From Legionella drozanskii LLAP-1 (lineage in GTDB: Bacteria > Pseudomonadota > Gammaproteobacteria > Legionellales > Legionellaceae): DNA of 64,000 bases. Of this stretch, positions 50,940 through 60,959 are shown piece after piece. The position numbers and the translations under genes are program-made. Location: positions 726,904 through 790,903 of the forward strand of contig NZ_LNXY01000020.1 of assembly GCF_001467585.1 (NCBI RefSeq), in the 5' to 3' direction. Every line of letters starts with the position of its first letter. Positions within the stretch are counted from its first letter, which is position 1. Under the pieces are notes generated by a model, which had not been told where the DNA came from, searched no databases, and was given only the letters and a program-made list of their open reading frames with translations.

Positions 50940-52142
50940 TTAATAAGATCTAAACTTAACCGCTTCTTCCGAACCGGCTGTCGTATTTCCGGCAGTATAA
51001 GAATGCGCGCCCGTACCGGCGAGATGCCCTTGATCGACGATAAGATAAACATCTCGAATAGGACGCTCATCGAGCCAGCATTCTAATATTTCGCGTGTTC
51101 CGGCAGCATAACGAGTCTGTGCGGAGAGCGAGGTCCCTGAAATGTGGGGAGTCATGCCATGATGGGGCATGGTTCGCCAGGGATGATCTTTGGGCGCGGG
51201 TTGGGGAAACCACACATCTCCTGCATAGCCTGCAAGTTGTCCTGTTTCACAGGCTTTTACTATCGCCTCACGGTTGCAAATCTTACCGCGGGCTGTATTA
51301 ATAAGGTAGGCGCCACGTTTCATTTTAGAAATTAATTGCTGATCGAATAGATTGTCTGTTTCTGGAGTCAAAGGACAGTGAATAGAAACCACATCACACA
51401 CCTTGACTAAAGACTCTACATTATCATGAAACACTAAACCTAATTCTTTCTCAACTTTTTCAGGTAATCGATGACGATCGGTATAATGCAATTTAACATC
51501 AAACGGTTTTAAGCGTTTTAATACTGCTAAAGCGATACGGCCTCCAGCAACAGTACCTACTGTCATGCCTTCAAGGTCGTAAGAACGACTGACACAATCA
51601 GCAATATTCCAACCTTTATCAAGGACCCACTGATGAGAAGGCAGATAATTTCTCACTTGCGATAAAACCATCATAACGACATGCTCAGCAACACTAATAC
51701 TATTTGAAAAAGTGACCTCAGCAACAGTAATATTTTTATCAATAGCAGCTTGTAAATCCACATGATCTGAGCCAATTCCTGCAGTGATTGCTAATTTTAA
51801 TTTCTTTGCTTTGGCAATGCGTTCTGCAGTTAAATAGGCCGGCCAAAAGGGTTGTGAAATGACAACGTCGGCATCGACTAATTCCTTTTCAAAAACCGAA
51901 TTGGGGCCATCTTTATCCGAAGTAACAATGAACTCATGACCTTTGCTTTCTAGAAACTTGCGTAAACCAAGTTCTCCGGACACACTACCCAACATAGTCC
52001 CTGGTTGAAAATCGATAGCTTTGGGTGTGGGAACTGTCTGGCCATCAGGATAATGTTCTATTTTAGGTAAATCATCGCGCGCATAAGTCTGTGGATAGCC
52101 ATCAATTGGATCATCGTAGAGAACACAAAGAATTTTAGCCAT
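50940..52142 (-). CDS. fdh: NAD-dependent formate dehydrogenase
   Basis: The enzyme oxidises formate to CO2 with NAD, in the cytoplasm, without metal. The 400-residue protein starts MAKILCVLYDDP, has the substrate region ISQPFWPAYLT and TFSNSISVAEHV, a Rossmann loop GTVAGGRIAL (commonly GTVAAGRIGL, so the last Gly is Ala), the catalytic Arg in NTARGK, PQPAPKDHPWRTMP, and the catalytic His in MTPHISG. I start at 52142 with AAGGA upstream; the frame open to 52253 overlaps the efflux gene. Confidence 0.95.
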   Translation of the reverse strand: MAKILCVLYDDPIDGYPQTYARDDLPKIEHYPDGQTVPTPKAIDFQPGTMLGSVSGELGLRKFLESKGHEFIVTSDKDGPNSVFEKELVDADVVISQPFWPAYLTAERIAKAKKLKLAITAGIGSDHVDLQAAIDKNITVAEVTFSNSISVAEHVVMMVLSQVRNYLPSHQWVLDKGWNIADCVSRSYDLEGMTVGTVAGGRIALAVLKRLKPFDVKLHYTDRHRLPEKVEKELGLVFHDNVESLVKVCDVVSIHCPLTPETDNLFDQQLISKMKRGAYLINTARGKICNREAIVKACETGQLAGYAGDVWFPQPAPKDHPWRTMPHHGMTPHISGTSLSAQTRYAAGTREILECWLDERPIRDVYLIVDQGHLAGTGAHSYTAGNTTAGSEEAVKFRSY

Positions 52143-52186
52143 AATTTTTTCCTTAAAATAAAGCAATGTTAATAAATCACCCCTCG

Positions 52187-53677
52187 TTAAGCTGTCGCTG
52201 AACAACCTTTTCTGATTGGGCAGCTTACAGCACATTGAGTTGAGCAAGCCCAACCACCACCTAAAGCTTTAATAAGCTGTACACTTGCGAGTTGACGACG
52301 CGTACGTATATTAACCAATGCAAGCTCAGCTTGTAAGGCTATATTTTCATTCACTACTACATCAAGATAGTTAGTAATACCACCCACATAACGATTTTTT
52401 GCCTGAGTTAAGGAACGACTGGCAGCCGCTGCGGCAGCGATTTGGCTATGCTCCTCCCTATCTAACCATCGAACCGCTGCAAGACCATCTTCGACTTCTT
52501 GAAACGCGGTCAATACCGTTTGGCGATACAGAGCGACTGTTTCGTGATAGCTGGCTGTAGCCGATTTTAGTAGGCCTTCTAAATAACCACCATCATATAA
52601 TATGACCGTCGCAAGGGGGTTAGCAAAGATACCACTGGGCGGCCCCAAAGACCAAAATATACTTGGTTTGGTGAATAAATTTGCTAAAGAGCGACTTTCA
52701 AAACCCGCTATTGACGAGAGAGTAAATTGCGGGAAAAAGGCAGCACGAGCAACACCAATCTCTAAGTTCGCTGCTTGCACACGTTGCTCAGCCGCAGCAA
52801 CATCAGGTCGGCGCTCTAATAACGTGGAAGGGAGTTCAGGATCAACAGAAACCAGTTTCATCCTAGTTACTTCGGGTGGCATATTGAAATTGGCGGGGAT
52901 GTCCCCTACTAATACAGCAATCGCATGCTGAAGCTGCGCCTGTTGTAAGCGAGTATCGCTGGCTAAAGTCTTGGCATTTTCCAATTGCTCTTCTGCTTGA
53001 TCAACATCGGAAATAGGTGAAGCCCCACCGGTGTAACGTTTACGGGTTAGGAATAAGGCTTTTTGATACGCAATGACTGTATCATCCAAAACACGTTGTG
53101 CTGCCTCTGCTCCTCTTAAACTAAAATAATCGCTGGCTAATTCCGCACGAATACTCAAAGTGGCTGCAGCAAGATCAGAGGCACTGGCTTCCGCAACCCT
53201 TTCGGTGGAGGCTACAGAATTACGAACGCGCCCCCAAACATCCAGCTCATAAGTCAAATCAGTGCCTACTAGTAAATCACTAAAGCGTCTTATATTATTG
53301 GGATTTGCGACATGTTTAGAAGTTTGTTGCGTATTGGCATTGCCTATCCCTCTGATAGTAGGAACAAAGGCCGAACGAGCCATTTGGACAGCCGCTCTAG
53401 CTTCTTGAAGTCGAGCAAATACGGCTTTTAAATCCTGGTTGCCAAAAGTTAATTTATTTTCTAATTCATTCAACACCGGATCGTCAAACACCAGCCACCA
53501 AGCGCCTACTTTATTGAGAGCAGCCAATCCAGCACCGGGTTTCCAATCCTTATTTTCTTTATAATGCACAGGAACTGGCATAGGCGGACGTTTATATTGA
53601 GGTGCAAATGAGCAAGCCAACAAAAAATGAATGATTAAACCGAGAAAAATAAATCGATTAATGTTTTTTTTGTTCAT
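52187..53677 (-). CDS. RND efflux outer-membrane lipoprotein (NodT/TolC type)
   Basis: This 496-residue protein is the outer-membrane duct of the efflux system encoded next to it. It has a lipoprotein signal with Cys22 in FLLACS, then FAPQYKRPP, and two helical hairpin repeats typical of the family (YELDVWGRVRNS, and VEQRVQAANLEIGVARAAFFP with an ERRPDVAAAE lead). The tail after LIKALGGGW is Cys-rich. It overlaps the adaptor gene by four bases. Confidence 0.93.
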   Translation of the reverse strand: MNKKNINRFIFLGLIIHFLLACSFAPQYKRPPMPVPVHYKENKDWKPGAGLAALNKVGAWWLVFDDPVLNELENKLTFGNQDLKAVFARLQEARAAVQMARSAFVPTIRGIGNANTQQTSKHVANPNNIRRFSDLLVGTDLTYELDVWGRVRNSVASTERVAEASASDLAAATLSIRAELASDYFSLRGAEAAQRVLDDTVIAYQKALFLTRKRYTGGASPISDVDQAEEQLENAKTLASDTRLQQAQLQHAIAVLVGDIPANFNMPPEVTRMKLVSVDPELPSTLLERRPDVAAAEQRVQAANLEIGVARAAFFPQFTLSSIAGFESRSLANLFTKPSIFWSLGPPSGIFANPLATVILYDGGYLEGLLKSATASYHETVALYRQTVLTAFQEVEDGLAAVRWLDREEHSQIAAAAAASRSLTQAKNRYVGGITNYLDVVVNENIALQAELALVNIRTRRQLASVQLIKALGGGWACSTQCAVSCPIRKGCSATA

Positions 53678-54855
53678 TTTAAGGGCGGCTCTTTTGGTGC
53701 TTCATTATCTTCAGGTGCCAATTGAACTTTTTGTCCTTCAATCAGGGAATCTGGTGGATTTAAAATAATGCGCTCTCCGATATTAAGTCCGGAATTCACT
53801 TCAACCTCATTACCAAAATCTCGACTGATTGTTATTGAACGAAGGCTCACCTTATTGTCCTTATTCACAACCGCAACCTGTAAATTCTCCGATCTAAATA
53901 GGAGAGCGTTAACCGGTATATGAATAAGTTTTCGCGAAAGTGGCATCTTAAAGTGCATTTCTGTAAAACCGCCTGGCAACAACTCCCCGTCTGGATTGTC
54001 CGCCCAAAATTGAGCAAGCAAAGTCAGCGACGTAGCATTGATAGCATCCGCTGTTTTATAGAGCTTTGCGGGAAAACTTTTGCCTGGATGTTCAGAAAAA
54101 CTCAAAGTAACTATCATATCGGGTTTGATGTTAGAAACATAAGTTTGCGGGATTTGTACATAAACACGCAGACGTTTCGATTGCACGATATGAAATAAGG
54201 GAAACACCCCTGTACCACTGCCAGCATTGATCAGTGAACCAATATCAATAGATCGCTGGCTAATAATGCCGTCAAAAGGAGCGATAACTCGTTCGTAGCG
54301 CACCAAATCACGTAAGCGATCCCGGTTGGCCTGCGCCGATTGTTTCAAGGCCGCTGTTGCTTCTTGCCCGCTGATTTTTTCATCCGTTTCTTGTTTTGAG
54401 ACAGAGGATGTTTTTAATAAATTGACCCAACGTTTTGCTGTGATAATCGCGAGGTTTTCATTAGCTATCGCAGTATTAAGATCCGCTTCTGCTTGATTTA
54501 ACTGAGCATTCACTTCAGGCGCTTCAATTTCAGCAAGCAAATCACCTTTTTTAACATGAGAACCTATGTCGGCATACCATTTCCTAATATATCCATTTGT
54601 TCGTCCATAAATAGTGGCTTCATGCCAAGCTTGTACAGTGGCGGGTAAAATAATTTGCTCAATGGCAGGACCAGGTTTTGTAATCAAGGTAGCGACTACT
54701 AGGGTTGCTTGGATATTGGTATTTTTGCGTAGCTTATGATTCGCTTGAATACGCGAAAAGATAATTATCAGAGCAAGTATTAAAAATAATCCAAGCACCA
54801 ACACTAGGTGGCGCAAGAATTTGGATTTTTTAGGCAAGTGACTTTCGTCAGTCAT
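53674..54855 (-). CDS. RND efflux periplasmic adaptor (HlyD/AcrA type)
   Basis: The 393-residue adaptor links pump and outer-membrane duct. It has an N-terminal membrane anchor (about 13-32), a lipoyl half GRTNGYIRKWYADIGSHVKKGDLLAEIEAP split across residues 83-112, a helical hairpin, and VIAPFDGIISQRSIDIGSL. Its start overlaps the pump gene end by 8 nt. Substrate unknown. Confidence 0.93.
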   Translation of the reverse strand: MTDESHLPKKSKFLRHLVLVLGLFLILALIIIFSRIQANHKLRKNTNIQATLVVATLITKPGPAIEQIILPATVQAWHEATIYGRTNGYIRKWYADIGSHVKKGDLLAEIEAPEVNAQLNQAEADLNTAIANENLAIITAKRWVNLLKTSSVSKQETDEKISGQEATAALKQSAQANRDRLRDLVRYERVIAPFDGIISQRSIDIGSLINAGSGTGVFPLFHIVQSKRLRVYVQIPQTYVSNIKPDMIVTLSFSEHPGKSFPAKLYKTADAINATSLTLLAQFWADNPDGELLPGGFTEMHFKMPLSRKLIHIPVNALLFRSENLQVAVVNKDNKVSLRSITISRDFGNEVEVNSGLNIGERIILNPPDSLIEGQKVQLAPEDNEAPKEPPLK

Positions 54856-57800
54856 GCTTTTCTCCCTGCTCTTTCTTATATCTACGACTATGAATTATGC
54901 AAAAAATAGTAGGAACAAAAAACAAGGTAGCTACTGTAGCAAAGGATAAGCCACCAATCACAGCACGTCCGAGTGGTGCATTTTGCTCGCCGCCTTCTCC
55001 CAGACCAAGTGCCATGGGAAACATACCAATAATCATTGCTAAAGCAGTCATCAATACCGGGCGTAATCGTGTAGTACCGGCTTCAAGCGCGGAATGATAA
55101 GGATCATTTCCTTCTTTCATATGATCACGCGCAAAACTAATTACCAGAATACCATTTGCCGTAGCGACCCCCATACACATAATTGCCCCCGTTAAAGCAG
55201 GAACGCTTAAAGTAGTATGAGTAAGAAATAGTAACCAGACAATACCGGCCAAAGCAGCAGGAAGTGCAGTAATAATAATAAAGGGATCAAGCCATGATTG
55301 GAAATTAATCACGATTAGTAAATAGACCAAAACAATAGAAAAAATAAGTCCTATGTACAAACCTGTAAAAGCTTCATCTTTTGTTTCCATTTGCCCACGT
55401 ACCACGACAGATGAGCCAAGGGGAACATCTTTTTTTGTATCCTTAAGAATTTTATGAATCGCTGTAGCCACCGAACCCAGATCCGTATCTTGTATGGAAG
55501 CAAAGATATCGATAACCGGCTGAACATTATAATGAGAAACTACTACCGGATTTATTGTGCGCGTATTTTTGCTTAGCGCACCTAAAATCTGTGCCTGAGC
55601 ATTAGTTAATGGACTGGTGATAGGAATATTGCGCAAAGCTTGTAACGAATCCATGTAATATTGCGGTGCCTGAGTAGCGATGGGGTAAGAGACATGATTT
55701 TTTGGATTCACCCAAAAGTTAGGCGTCGTTTGGAAACTCCCAGAAAGAGTGATTAATAAATTATTCGCTACATCAAATTGGCTAAATCCTAGTTCGCGTG
55801 CTCGGCTCCGGTTAGCCTCCACAGCTATCGTCGGATAATTAAATGCTTGTCGAAAATGTGCATCGACCACGCCTGGCACATGCTTCACTTTTTTCAGTAG
55901 CATCTTGGCGTGTTCTATATTCTCCTTTGCTTTCCATCCAACAACTTGGATATCAATGACCGAAGGCAAACCAAAATTAAGAATTTGGTTAACGATATCT
56001 GCAGGTAAAAAAGAAAAAACCACACCGGGAAATTCTTTTTGTAATAGCGGCCTTAATTGACGAATATAATCTTTTATTGGTTTATGAACTTCATTCAGCG
56101 AAATCAAAATATCGGCATCACTTGGACCATTTGTGGCTGAATTACTATAAGACAAGTTAATACCACTGGTAGGTAAGCCAATATTTGCAACAATATTATT
56201 TAGCTCTTTTTGAGGAATGAGTCTGCGTATCATCGCATCAATTTCCCCCGACAAACGCGCCGCTTCCTCAACCCTCGTTCCCGTTGGTGCTTGAAAATGC
56301 AATTTAATTTGCCCAGCATCCACATCCGGGAAAAAATTGGAGCCAAGCCAAGGCCCCATTAGCGCAATTGAAACCAAAATGAAGGCCAGAAAAGAAAGCA
56401 CAAAGAGTTTTCTATTGATTAAGGCTCGCTTTAGTAAGTTATGGTAGCCCTGGCGAAATTGATCAAACCGTTTTTCAAAACGACCATGGAAGCGAACAAA
56501 AGGATTAGAGTTTTCTTCCGCAGAATGACTTAAATCATGTCGCTTTAGTAAATATTTAGCCATGGTCGCAACGAGTGTTCGGGATAAAATATAAGACGCC
56601 AACATCGCAAAAATGACCGCTTCAGCCAAAGGAGCGAATAGGTACTGGGCTACTCCCCCCAAATAAAACATAGGCACGAAAACGATACAAATACAAAGCG
56701 TTGAAACCAAAGCAGGTATAGCAATTTGTTTTGCGCCATCCAAAATTGCCGTCTCTACATCCTTACCTTGCTCTAAGTTCCAATTAATATTTTCAATGGC
56801 GACAGTCGCATCATCAACCAAAATACCGACTGCGAGAGCTAAACCACCTAAAGTCATAATATTAATTGTCTCTCCTAGCGCTGATAATATCGCCAGGGAA
56901 GCCAAGATCGACAAAGGAATTGAAAGAGTAATAATTAAGGTGCTACGCCAACTTCCAAGAACTAGTAAAATCATCAATCCAGTTAAACAAGCAGCAATAG
57001 CACCCTCTCTGATGACGCCTTTTATTGCAGCAATCACAAAGACAGACTGATCAGCTATCACAGACAAGTTTAAGGCCGGAGGCATCATCTCTCTTAATAG
57101 GGGGATAAGCGCCTTAACTCGACTGACAATATTTAAAGTTGAAGCGGTCCCGGTTTTAATCACCGACATCATTACTGCGCGTTGACCATTGACCGTCACC
57201 ACATTGGTTTGCGGAGGGAATCCATCGCGCACATGGGCAACATCGCGAATGTAGAGCACCCCATTTGGAATTGCCTTCAGCGGAAAATTGTTCATCTCAT
57301 CAACTGTTTTGGGGCTGGCATTCAACGTGACATAGTACTCAAACAGTCCGATTTTTTGCGTTCCTGCAGGTAAAATAAGATTCTGCGCATTAATAGTATT
57401 GCTTATATCTTGCGCAGAAACACCATAGGTCTGCATTTTCCTTAAATTCAAATCAACCTGAACCTGTCTAACTTTACCGCCATAAGGAAAAGGCAACGCT
57501 GCCCCTTGGACCGTTGCAAGTTGAGTACGGATGAAATTATTGCCTAAGTCATTGAGATCTTGCTCAGGCAAAGTTTTACTCGATAAAATCAATTGGAGAA
57601 CAGGAACCGACGAGGCATTATAAGCTAGGATTTGGGGCGGTGTAGTTCCTGGCGGCATTTGTTTCAACAACGTTTGACCTATTGCTGTCACCTGGCTTAA
57701 GGCTTGGGCAACATCAACGCCAGTATGAAAAAAAAGTTTGGTAACACTAATTCCAAAAAGCGATGCTGATTCAATATGCTCAATATCGTTGACTGTGGTA

Positions 57801-58015
57801 GTTACCGCGCGCTCAAAAATGCTCGTTAAGCGATCGGCTAGATCTTGTGGAGGCATGCCAGCATAAGACCATAAGACACTGACCACAGGGATATTAATAT
57901 TAGGAAAAATATCAGTTGGTGTTCGTAATATCGCTAATGGCCCAATGATTAATAACATTAAAGCCAGCACGATGAAAGTATAAGGCCTAGATAAGGCAAC
58001 CCAGACAAGCCACAT
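54848..58015 (-). CDS. RND efflux pump, inner-membrane permease
   Basis: The 1055-residue proton-driven pump has the RND layout of 12 helices and two large periplasmic loops. Family wording: PTDIFPNINIPVVSV near residue 33, GGLALAVGILVDDATVAIENI in helix 4 with the paired Asp of proton relay, and GAIMCMGVATANGIL in helix 10. It leads the three-gene operon pump-adaptor-duct. Substrate (drugs, metals or metabolites) is not evident. Confidence 0.95.
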   Translation of the reverse strand: MWLVWVALSRPYTFIVLALMLLIIGPLAILRTPTDIFPNINIPVVSVLWSYAGMPPQDLADRLTSIFERAVTTTVNDIEHIESASLFGISVTKLFFHTGVDVAQALSQVTAIGQTLLKQMPPGTTPPQILAYNASSVPVLQLILSSKTLPEQDLNDLGNNFIRTQLATVQGAALPFPYGGKVRQVQVDLNLRKMQTYGVSAQDISNTINAQNLILPAGTQKIGLFEYYVTLNASPKTVDEMNNFPLKAIPNGVLYIRDVAHVRDGFPPQTNVVTVNGQRAVMMSVIKTGTASTLNIVSRVKALIPLLREMMPPALNLSVIADQSVFVIAAIKGVIREGAIAACLTGLMILLVLGSWRSTLIITLSIPLSILASLAILSALGETINIMTLGGLALAVGILVDDATVAIENINWNLEQGKDVETAILDGAKQIAIPALVSTLCICIVFVPMFYLGGVAQYLFAPLAEAVIFAMLASYILSRTLVATMAKYLLKRHDLSHSAEENSNPFVRFHGRFEKRFDQFRQGYHNLLKRALINRKLFVLSFLAFILVSIALMGPWLGSNFFPDVDAGQIKLHFQAPTGTRVEEAARLSGEIDAMIRRLIPQKELNNIVANIGLPTSGINLSYSNSATNGPSDADILISLNEVHKPIKDYIRQLRPLLQKEFPGVVFSFLPADIVNQILNFGLPSVIDIQVVGWKAKENIEHAKMLLKKVKHVPGVVDAHFRQAFNYPTIAVEANRSRARELGFSQFDVANNLLITLSGSFQTTPNFWVNPKNHVSYPIATQAPQYYMDSLQALRNIPITSPLTNAQAQILGALSKNTRTINPVVVSHYNVQPVIDIFASIQDTDLGSVATAIHKILKDTKKDVPLGSSVVVRGQMETKDEAFTGLYIGLIFSIVLVYLLIVINFQSWLDPFIIITALPAALAGIVWLLFLTHTTLSVPALTGAIMCMGVATANGILVISFARDHMKEGNDPYHSALEAGTTRLRPVLMTALAMIIGMFPMALGLGEGGEQNAPLGRAVIGGLSFATVATLFFVPTIFCIIHSRRYKKEQGEKHD

Positions 58016-58134
58016 AGCAATCCATGCATTGAAGATAAGAAATTAAGATATCTCGAACAGATAACTTCCTCATTATACTCAAGATACTTTAAAATACTAG
58101 AATGTAAAGTATCGCTTTTAAAACCCTTGATATT

Positions 58135-59226
58135 TTACAATAACATCGATAAATCCTGTTCGTGCCGCCAGGGGTGACGTTCTAAGTAATCCGCCGCTTG
58201 CATTTCCTGCAATCGACTTAGCGTGCGCTTAAACTCCCCTTTCACCTCACCATTTAAATACAAACTCTCTAACGGCACTGCTGCGGAAATGATTAAGCGA
58301 ATTCCTCGATCGTAGAGTACATCAATAAAGTGAATTAATAAGAGGGCATGCACCGTATCATTTTCAGTTAACTGCGGGATATCACTCAAAAACACCGTAT
58401 CAAAGCGCTCAGCAATTTCTAAATAATCCAAATTACTACGAGGTAAATTACAGATCACCCTAAAATCAAACCACACCTCTTGTTCACCGCATTTGATATA
58501 AGGTATCTCGCGATTTTGGATAAGCAAGACACCGTTATCTTGGACGATTTTGTTCAAACTGGCAAATTGCTCCGCCAAAATCGCATTATTTTTTTCATTG
58601 AGAGGATAGAGATAAGTTTCAAGCATCCGTGCTCTTCCCAGACGATAATCTTTGGGGTGGCTTAAGCTAATCACTTCACATCTTTTTTTGATGAGCTCGA
58701 TCGCCGGTATAAAGCGTTCACGATGCACTCCGTTGAGATATAAATCATCAGGTCTAGTATTTGCAGTCACAACAATAATGATGCCGTTCGCAAAGAGTGC
58801 CTGCAAAAATTCGGCTAGAATCATCGCGTAAGCAATATCATGAACAAGAAATTCATCGAAACATAATATGCGAATACTTTTAGCAATATCGGCAGCAATA
58901 TAGCGTAAGGGGTCTTTTTTTCCTTGTCGCTTGCGTAACTGAGCATCGATTTGTTGCATAAAATGATGGAAATGGAAGCGAGCTTTGTGTTTCTCATTGA
59001 CGTCCTGATAAAACATATCCATTAGATAAGTTTTACCTACACCGACAGGACCATGCAAATAAATGCCTTTTATGGGTGCTTTGCTTCGCAAAGAAAACCA
59101 AGAAGGTTTGGGTTGTTCTAACTCTTCCAATAGTCTTTGCATAGAAAGCAAAACCTGGCGTTGTGCAGCGTCGTCCCTAATATCGCCTCGTGCAACGGCT
59201 TCTTCATAGTGCAGCACTAAGGTCAT
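58135..59226 (-). CDS. zapE: Cell division ATPase ZapE (AFG1-like)
   Basis: ZapE is an AAA-type ATPase linked to Z-ring stability in E. coli. The 363-residue protein has Walker A GPVGVGKTYLMDMF, FHFHHFMQQI, Walker B ILCFDEFLVHDIADAM-like wording (LCFDEFLVHDIAYAM), and a sensor region VTANTRPDDLYLNGVHRERFIP. Normal length. Its start overlaps the hydrolase stop by four bases. Confidence 0.93.
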   Translation of the reverse strand: MTLVLHYEEAVARGDIRDDAAQRQVLLSMQRLLEELEQPKPSWFSLRSKAPIKGIYLHGPVGVGKTYLMDMFYQDVNEKHKARFHFHHFMQQIDAQLRKRQGKKDPLRYIAADIAKSIRILCFDEFLVHDIAYAMILAEFLQALFANGIIIVVTANTRPDDLYLNGVHRERFIPAIELIKKRCEVISLSHPKDYRLGRARMLETYLYPLNEKNNAILAEQFASLNKIVQDNGVLLIQNREIPYIKCGEQEVWFDFRVICNLPRSNLDYLEIAERFDTVFLSDIPQLTENDTVHALLLIHFIDVLYDRGIRLIISAAVPLESLYLNGEVKGEFKRTLSRLQEMQAADYLERHPWRHEQDLSMLL

Positions 59227-59882
59227 GGCCTGACCACCACATCAGAGATCGATTGAATGAGATGCTCTTTTAGTTCGATTAATTTACCGTGAAAAAAATG
59301 GCCTGTTTCTGCAAAACGAGAAACCGGTAATGGCGGCGAAAACTTCTCTGAAAAATCAAGAACAAGCGATAAAGGCACTACTTCATCGTTATCACCTTGA
59401 ATCACTAGCCAGGGATAAGGCGCTGTAAATTCGCAATAATTATAATGATGAACAGGCGGGGCAATCGTGATTAATAACTTAGACTCAGACTGGGCTGCTG
59501 CTCGATAAGCGACATAGGAACCAAATGAAAAACCAGCAAAGATAAATTGTGCTTCGGGCATTTCTTGTTGACACAGACGCTTTAAGGCCAACAGGTCTTC
59601 GCTTTCACCTAAACCCGCGTCATAAACTCCTTCCGATTGTCCAACTCCGCGAAAATTAAACCGCAAACTAGGAATTCCGAGTTCTTTAAAAGCACGAGCC
59701 ATGGTAGTAACCACTTTATTATTCATCGTCCCACCCTGCAAAGAATGGGGATGCCCAAGTAAAGCGAGATAAGGTCGATTGGCTGCAGCCGGCATGGTCA
59801 ATACAGCTTCCAACTGCCCCGCTAAACCGGTAAAAATAAAAGGATGCTCTCCAGGGCTATTTAATTTATCGGTTAGGATCAT
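59223..59882 (-). CDS. Alpha/beta hydrolase
   Basis: The 219-residue protein has the small serine hydrolase pattern: HPHSLQGGTMNNKVV near residue 44, LRFNFRGVGQSEG, nucleophile elbow GFSFGS, Asp in GDNDEVVPL, and His in ETGHFFHG. Similar bacterial proteins are annotated as dienelactone hydrolase-like or simply hydrolases. It leads an operon with zapE and diverges from panB. Confidence 0.87.
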   Translation of the reverse strand: MILTDKLNSPGEHPFIFTGLAGQLEAVLTMPAAANRPYLALLGHPHSLQGGTMNNKVVTTMARAFKELGIPSLRFNFRGVGQSEGVYDAGLGESEDLLALKRLCQQEMPEAQFIFAGFSFGSYVAYRAAAQSESKLLITIAPPVHHYNYCEFTAPYPWLVIQGDNDEVVPLSLVLDFSEKFSPPLPVSRFAETGHFFHGKLIELKEHLIQSISDVVVRP

Positions 59883-60041
59883 AAAAAAACTCTTTTGATC
59901 TGAATCAAAGAATCATAACCTAACTTGCATTTTCGTGCGCGTGATTTATGATCTTAGATAAGCAATTTAGTTTTCTAATTGCTAGAGCGCCGACTTTTTA
60001 GAAGCGGTGACCCTATAAATTATTTGTGGAGGACTTGATCC

Positions 60042-60116
60042 ATGCGACAGGTACCTAAATTTCTTATATGTTTCTTTCTTTTTTCTGTCACTCCTAGTTT
60101 AAGGAGGACGGCATGA
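60042..60116 (+). CDS. Leader ORF of 24 residues overlapping panB start
   Basis: ATG at 60042 follows GGAGG (60028-60032) by 9 nt and opens a 24-codon frame, MRQVPKFLICFFLFSVTPSL then RRTA, ending in TGA at 60114-60116. That TGA overlaps the panB ATG (ATGA), and the panB ribosome site AAGGAGG lies inside the leader. The peptide is hydrophobic with Lys/Arg ends, like a signal or small membrane peptide. It was too short to be listed by usual gene callers. Either a translational coupling leader or a small membrane protein. Confidence 0.55.
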   Translation: MRQVPKFLICFFLFSVTPSLRRTA

Positions 60117-60901
60117 AAATCCACGATTTCAAACGAAAAAAACAGTTACAAAATAAAATAAGCATGCTGACTTGTTATGATTATCCTTCCGCGCGCATTA
60201 TTGCTGAATCAAATATTGATTGCGTTTTAGTGGGTGATTCCGTCGCAATGGCAGTGCACGGTCATGAAACTACCGTTACGGCAACTATGGATATGATGGA
60301 ACTGCATACTAAGGCGGTCGCTCGTGGTTTGAAGACGCATTTTTTAATTGCCGATCTGCCCTTTTTAAGTCATCGCCTCTCGCAAGCAGACACCGTTAGC
60401 AATGTCAGGCGCCTGCTGCAAGCCGGAGCGCAGGGGGTAAAAATCGAAGGCGGCGATGCGGATACTTGCCAGACCATTTCCCATCTTGTTACAGCAGGTG
60501 TCCCCATTATTGGACACATTGGTTTAACCCCACAGTCTGTGCATCAATTAGGGGGCTACAAAGTACAAGGTAAGGAACAAGAGCAGGCTGCTCGTCTTAT
60601 GCAACAAGCTGCCGATTTGGAAGCTGCGGGCTGTTTTGCCTTGGTCATTGAATGTGTACCGGCACAATTAGCAAAAGCAATTACGCAGTCCCTAACTATT
60701 CCAACCATTGGTATTGGCGCTGGCGCTGACACCGACGGTCAGGTCTTGGTTTGGCACGATCTTTTAGGGTTACAAACCGAGTTCAAACCCAAGTTCGTGA
60801 AACAATACGCACAAGGCAAAGACCTGCTCTTAGCAGCTATTAATGCCTATGCCCAAGAAGTCCAAAGCGCTAATTTCCCGACGAAGGAATATGCATTTTA
60901 G
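60113..60901 (+). CDS. panB: 3-methyl-2-oxobutanoate hydroxymethyltransferase
   Basis: PanB makes ketopantoate from 2-oxoisovalerate, the first committed step to pantothenate. The 262-residue protein has MLTCYDYPSARI, LVGDSVAMAVHGH (metal-binding Asp), ADLPFLSH, VKIEGGD, GHIGLTPQSVHQLGG, and IGIGAGADTDGQVLV. Normal size. It is followed 58 nt later by panC. Confidence 0.97.
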   Translation: MKIHDFKRKKQLQNKISMLTCYDYPSARIIAESNIDCVLVGDSVAMAVHGHETTVTATMDMMELHTKAVARGLKTHFLIADLPFLSHRLSQADTVSNVRRLLQAGAQGVKIEGGDADTCQTISHLVTAGVPIIGHIGLTPQSVHQLGGYKVQGKEQEQAARLMQQAADLEAAGCFALVIECVPAQLAKAITQSLTIPTIGIGAGADTDGQVLVWHDLLGLQTEFKPKFVKQYAQGKDLLLAAINAYAQEVQSANFPTKEYAF

Positions 60902-60959
60902 ATCTCGTTTTGCTGATACGGACTGCATCCACTAGCATGGAGTCCGTAAGGAGTTTTAC

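Noticed and set aside
50762-51086. Several overlapping short frames near the feo/formate dehydrogenase gap
   Set aside because: They run through palindromic repeats and the formate dehydrogenase 3' end on the wrong frame; no ribosome sites.
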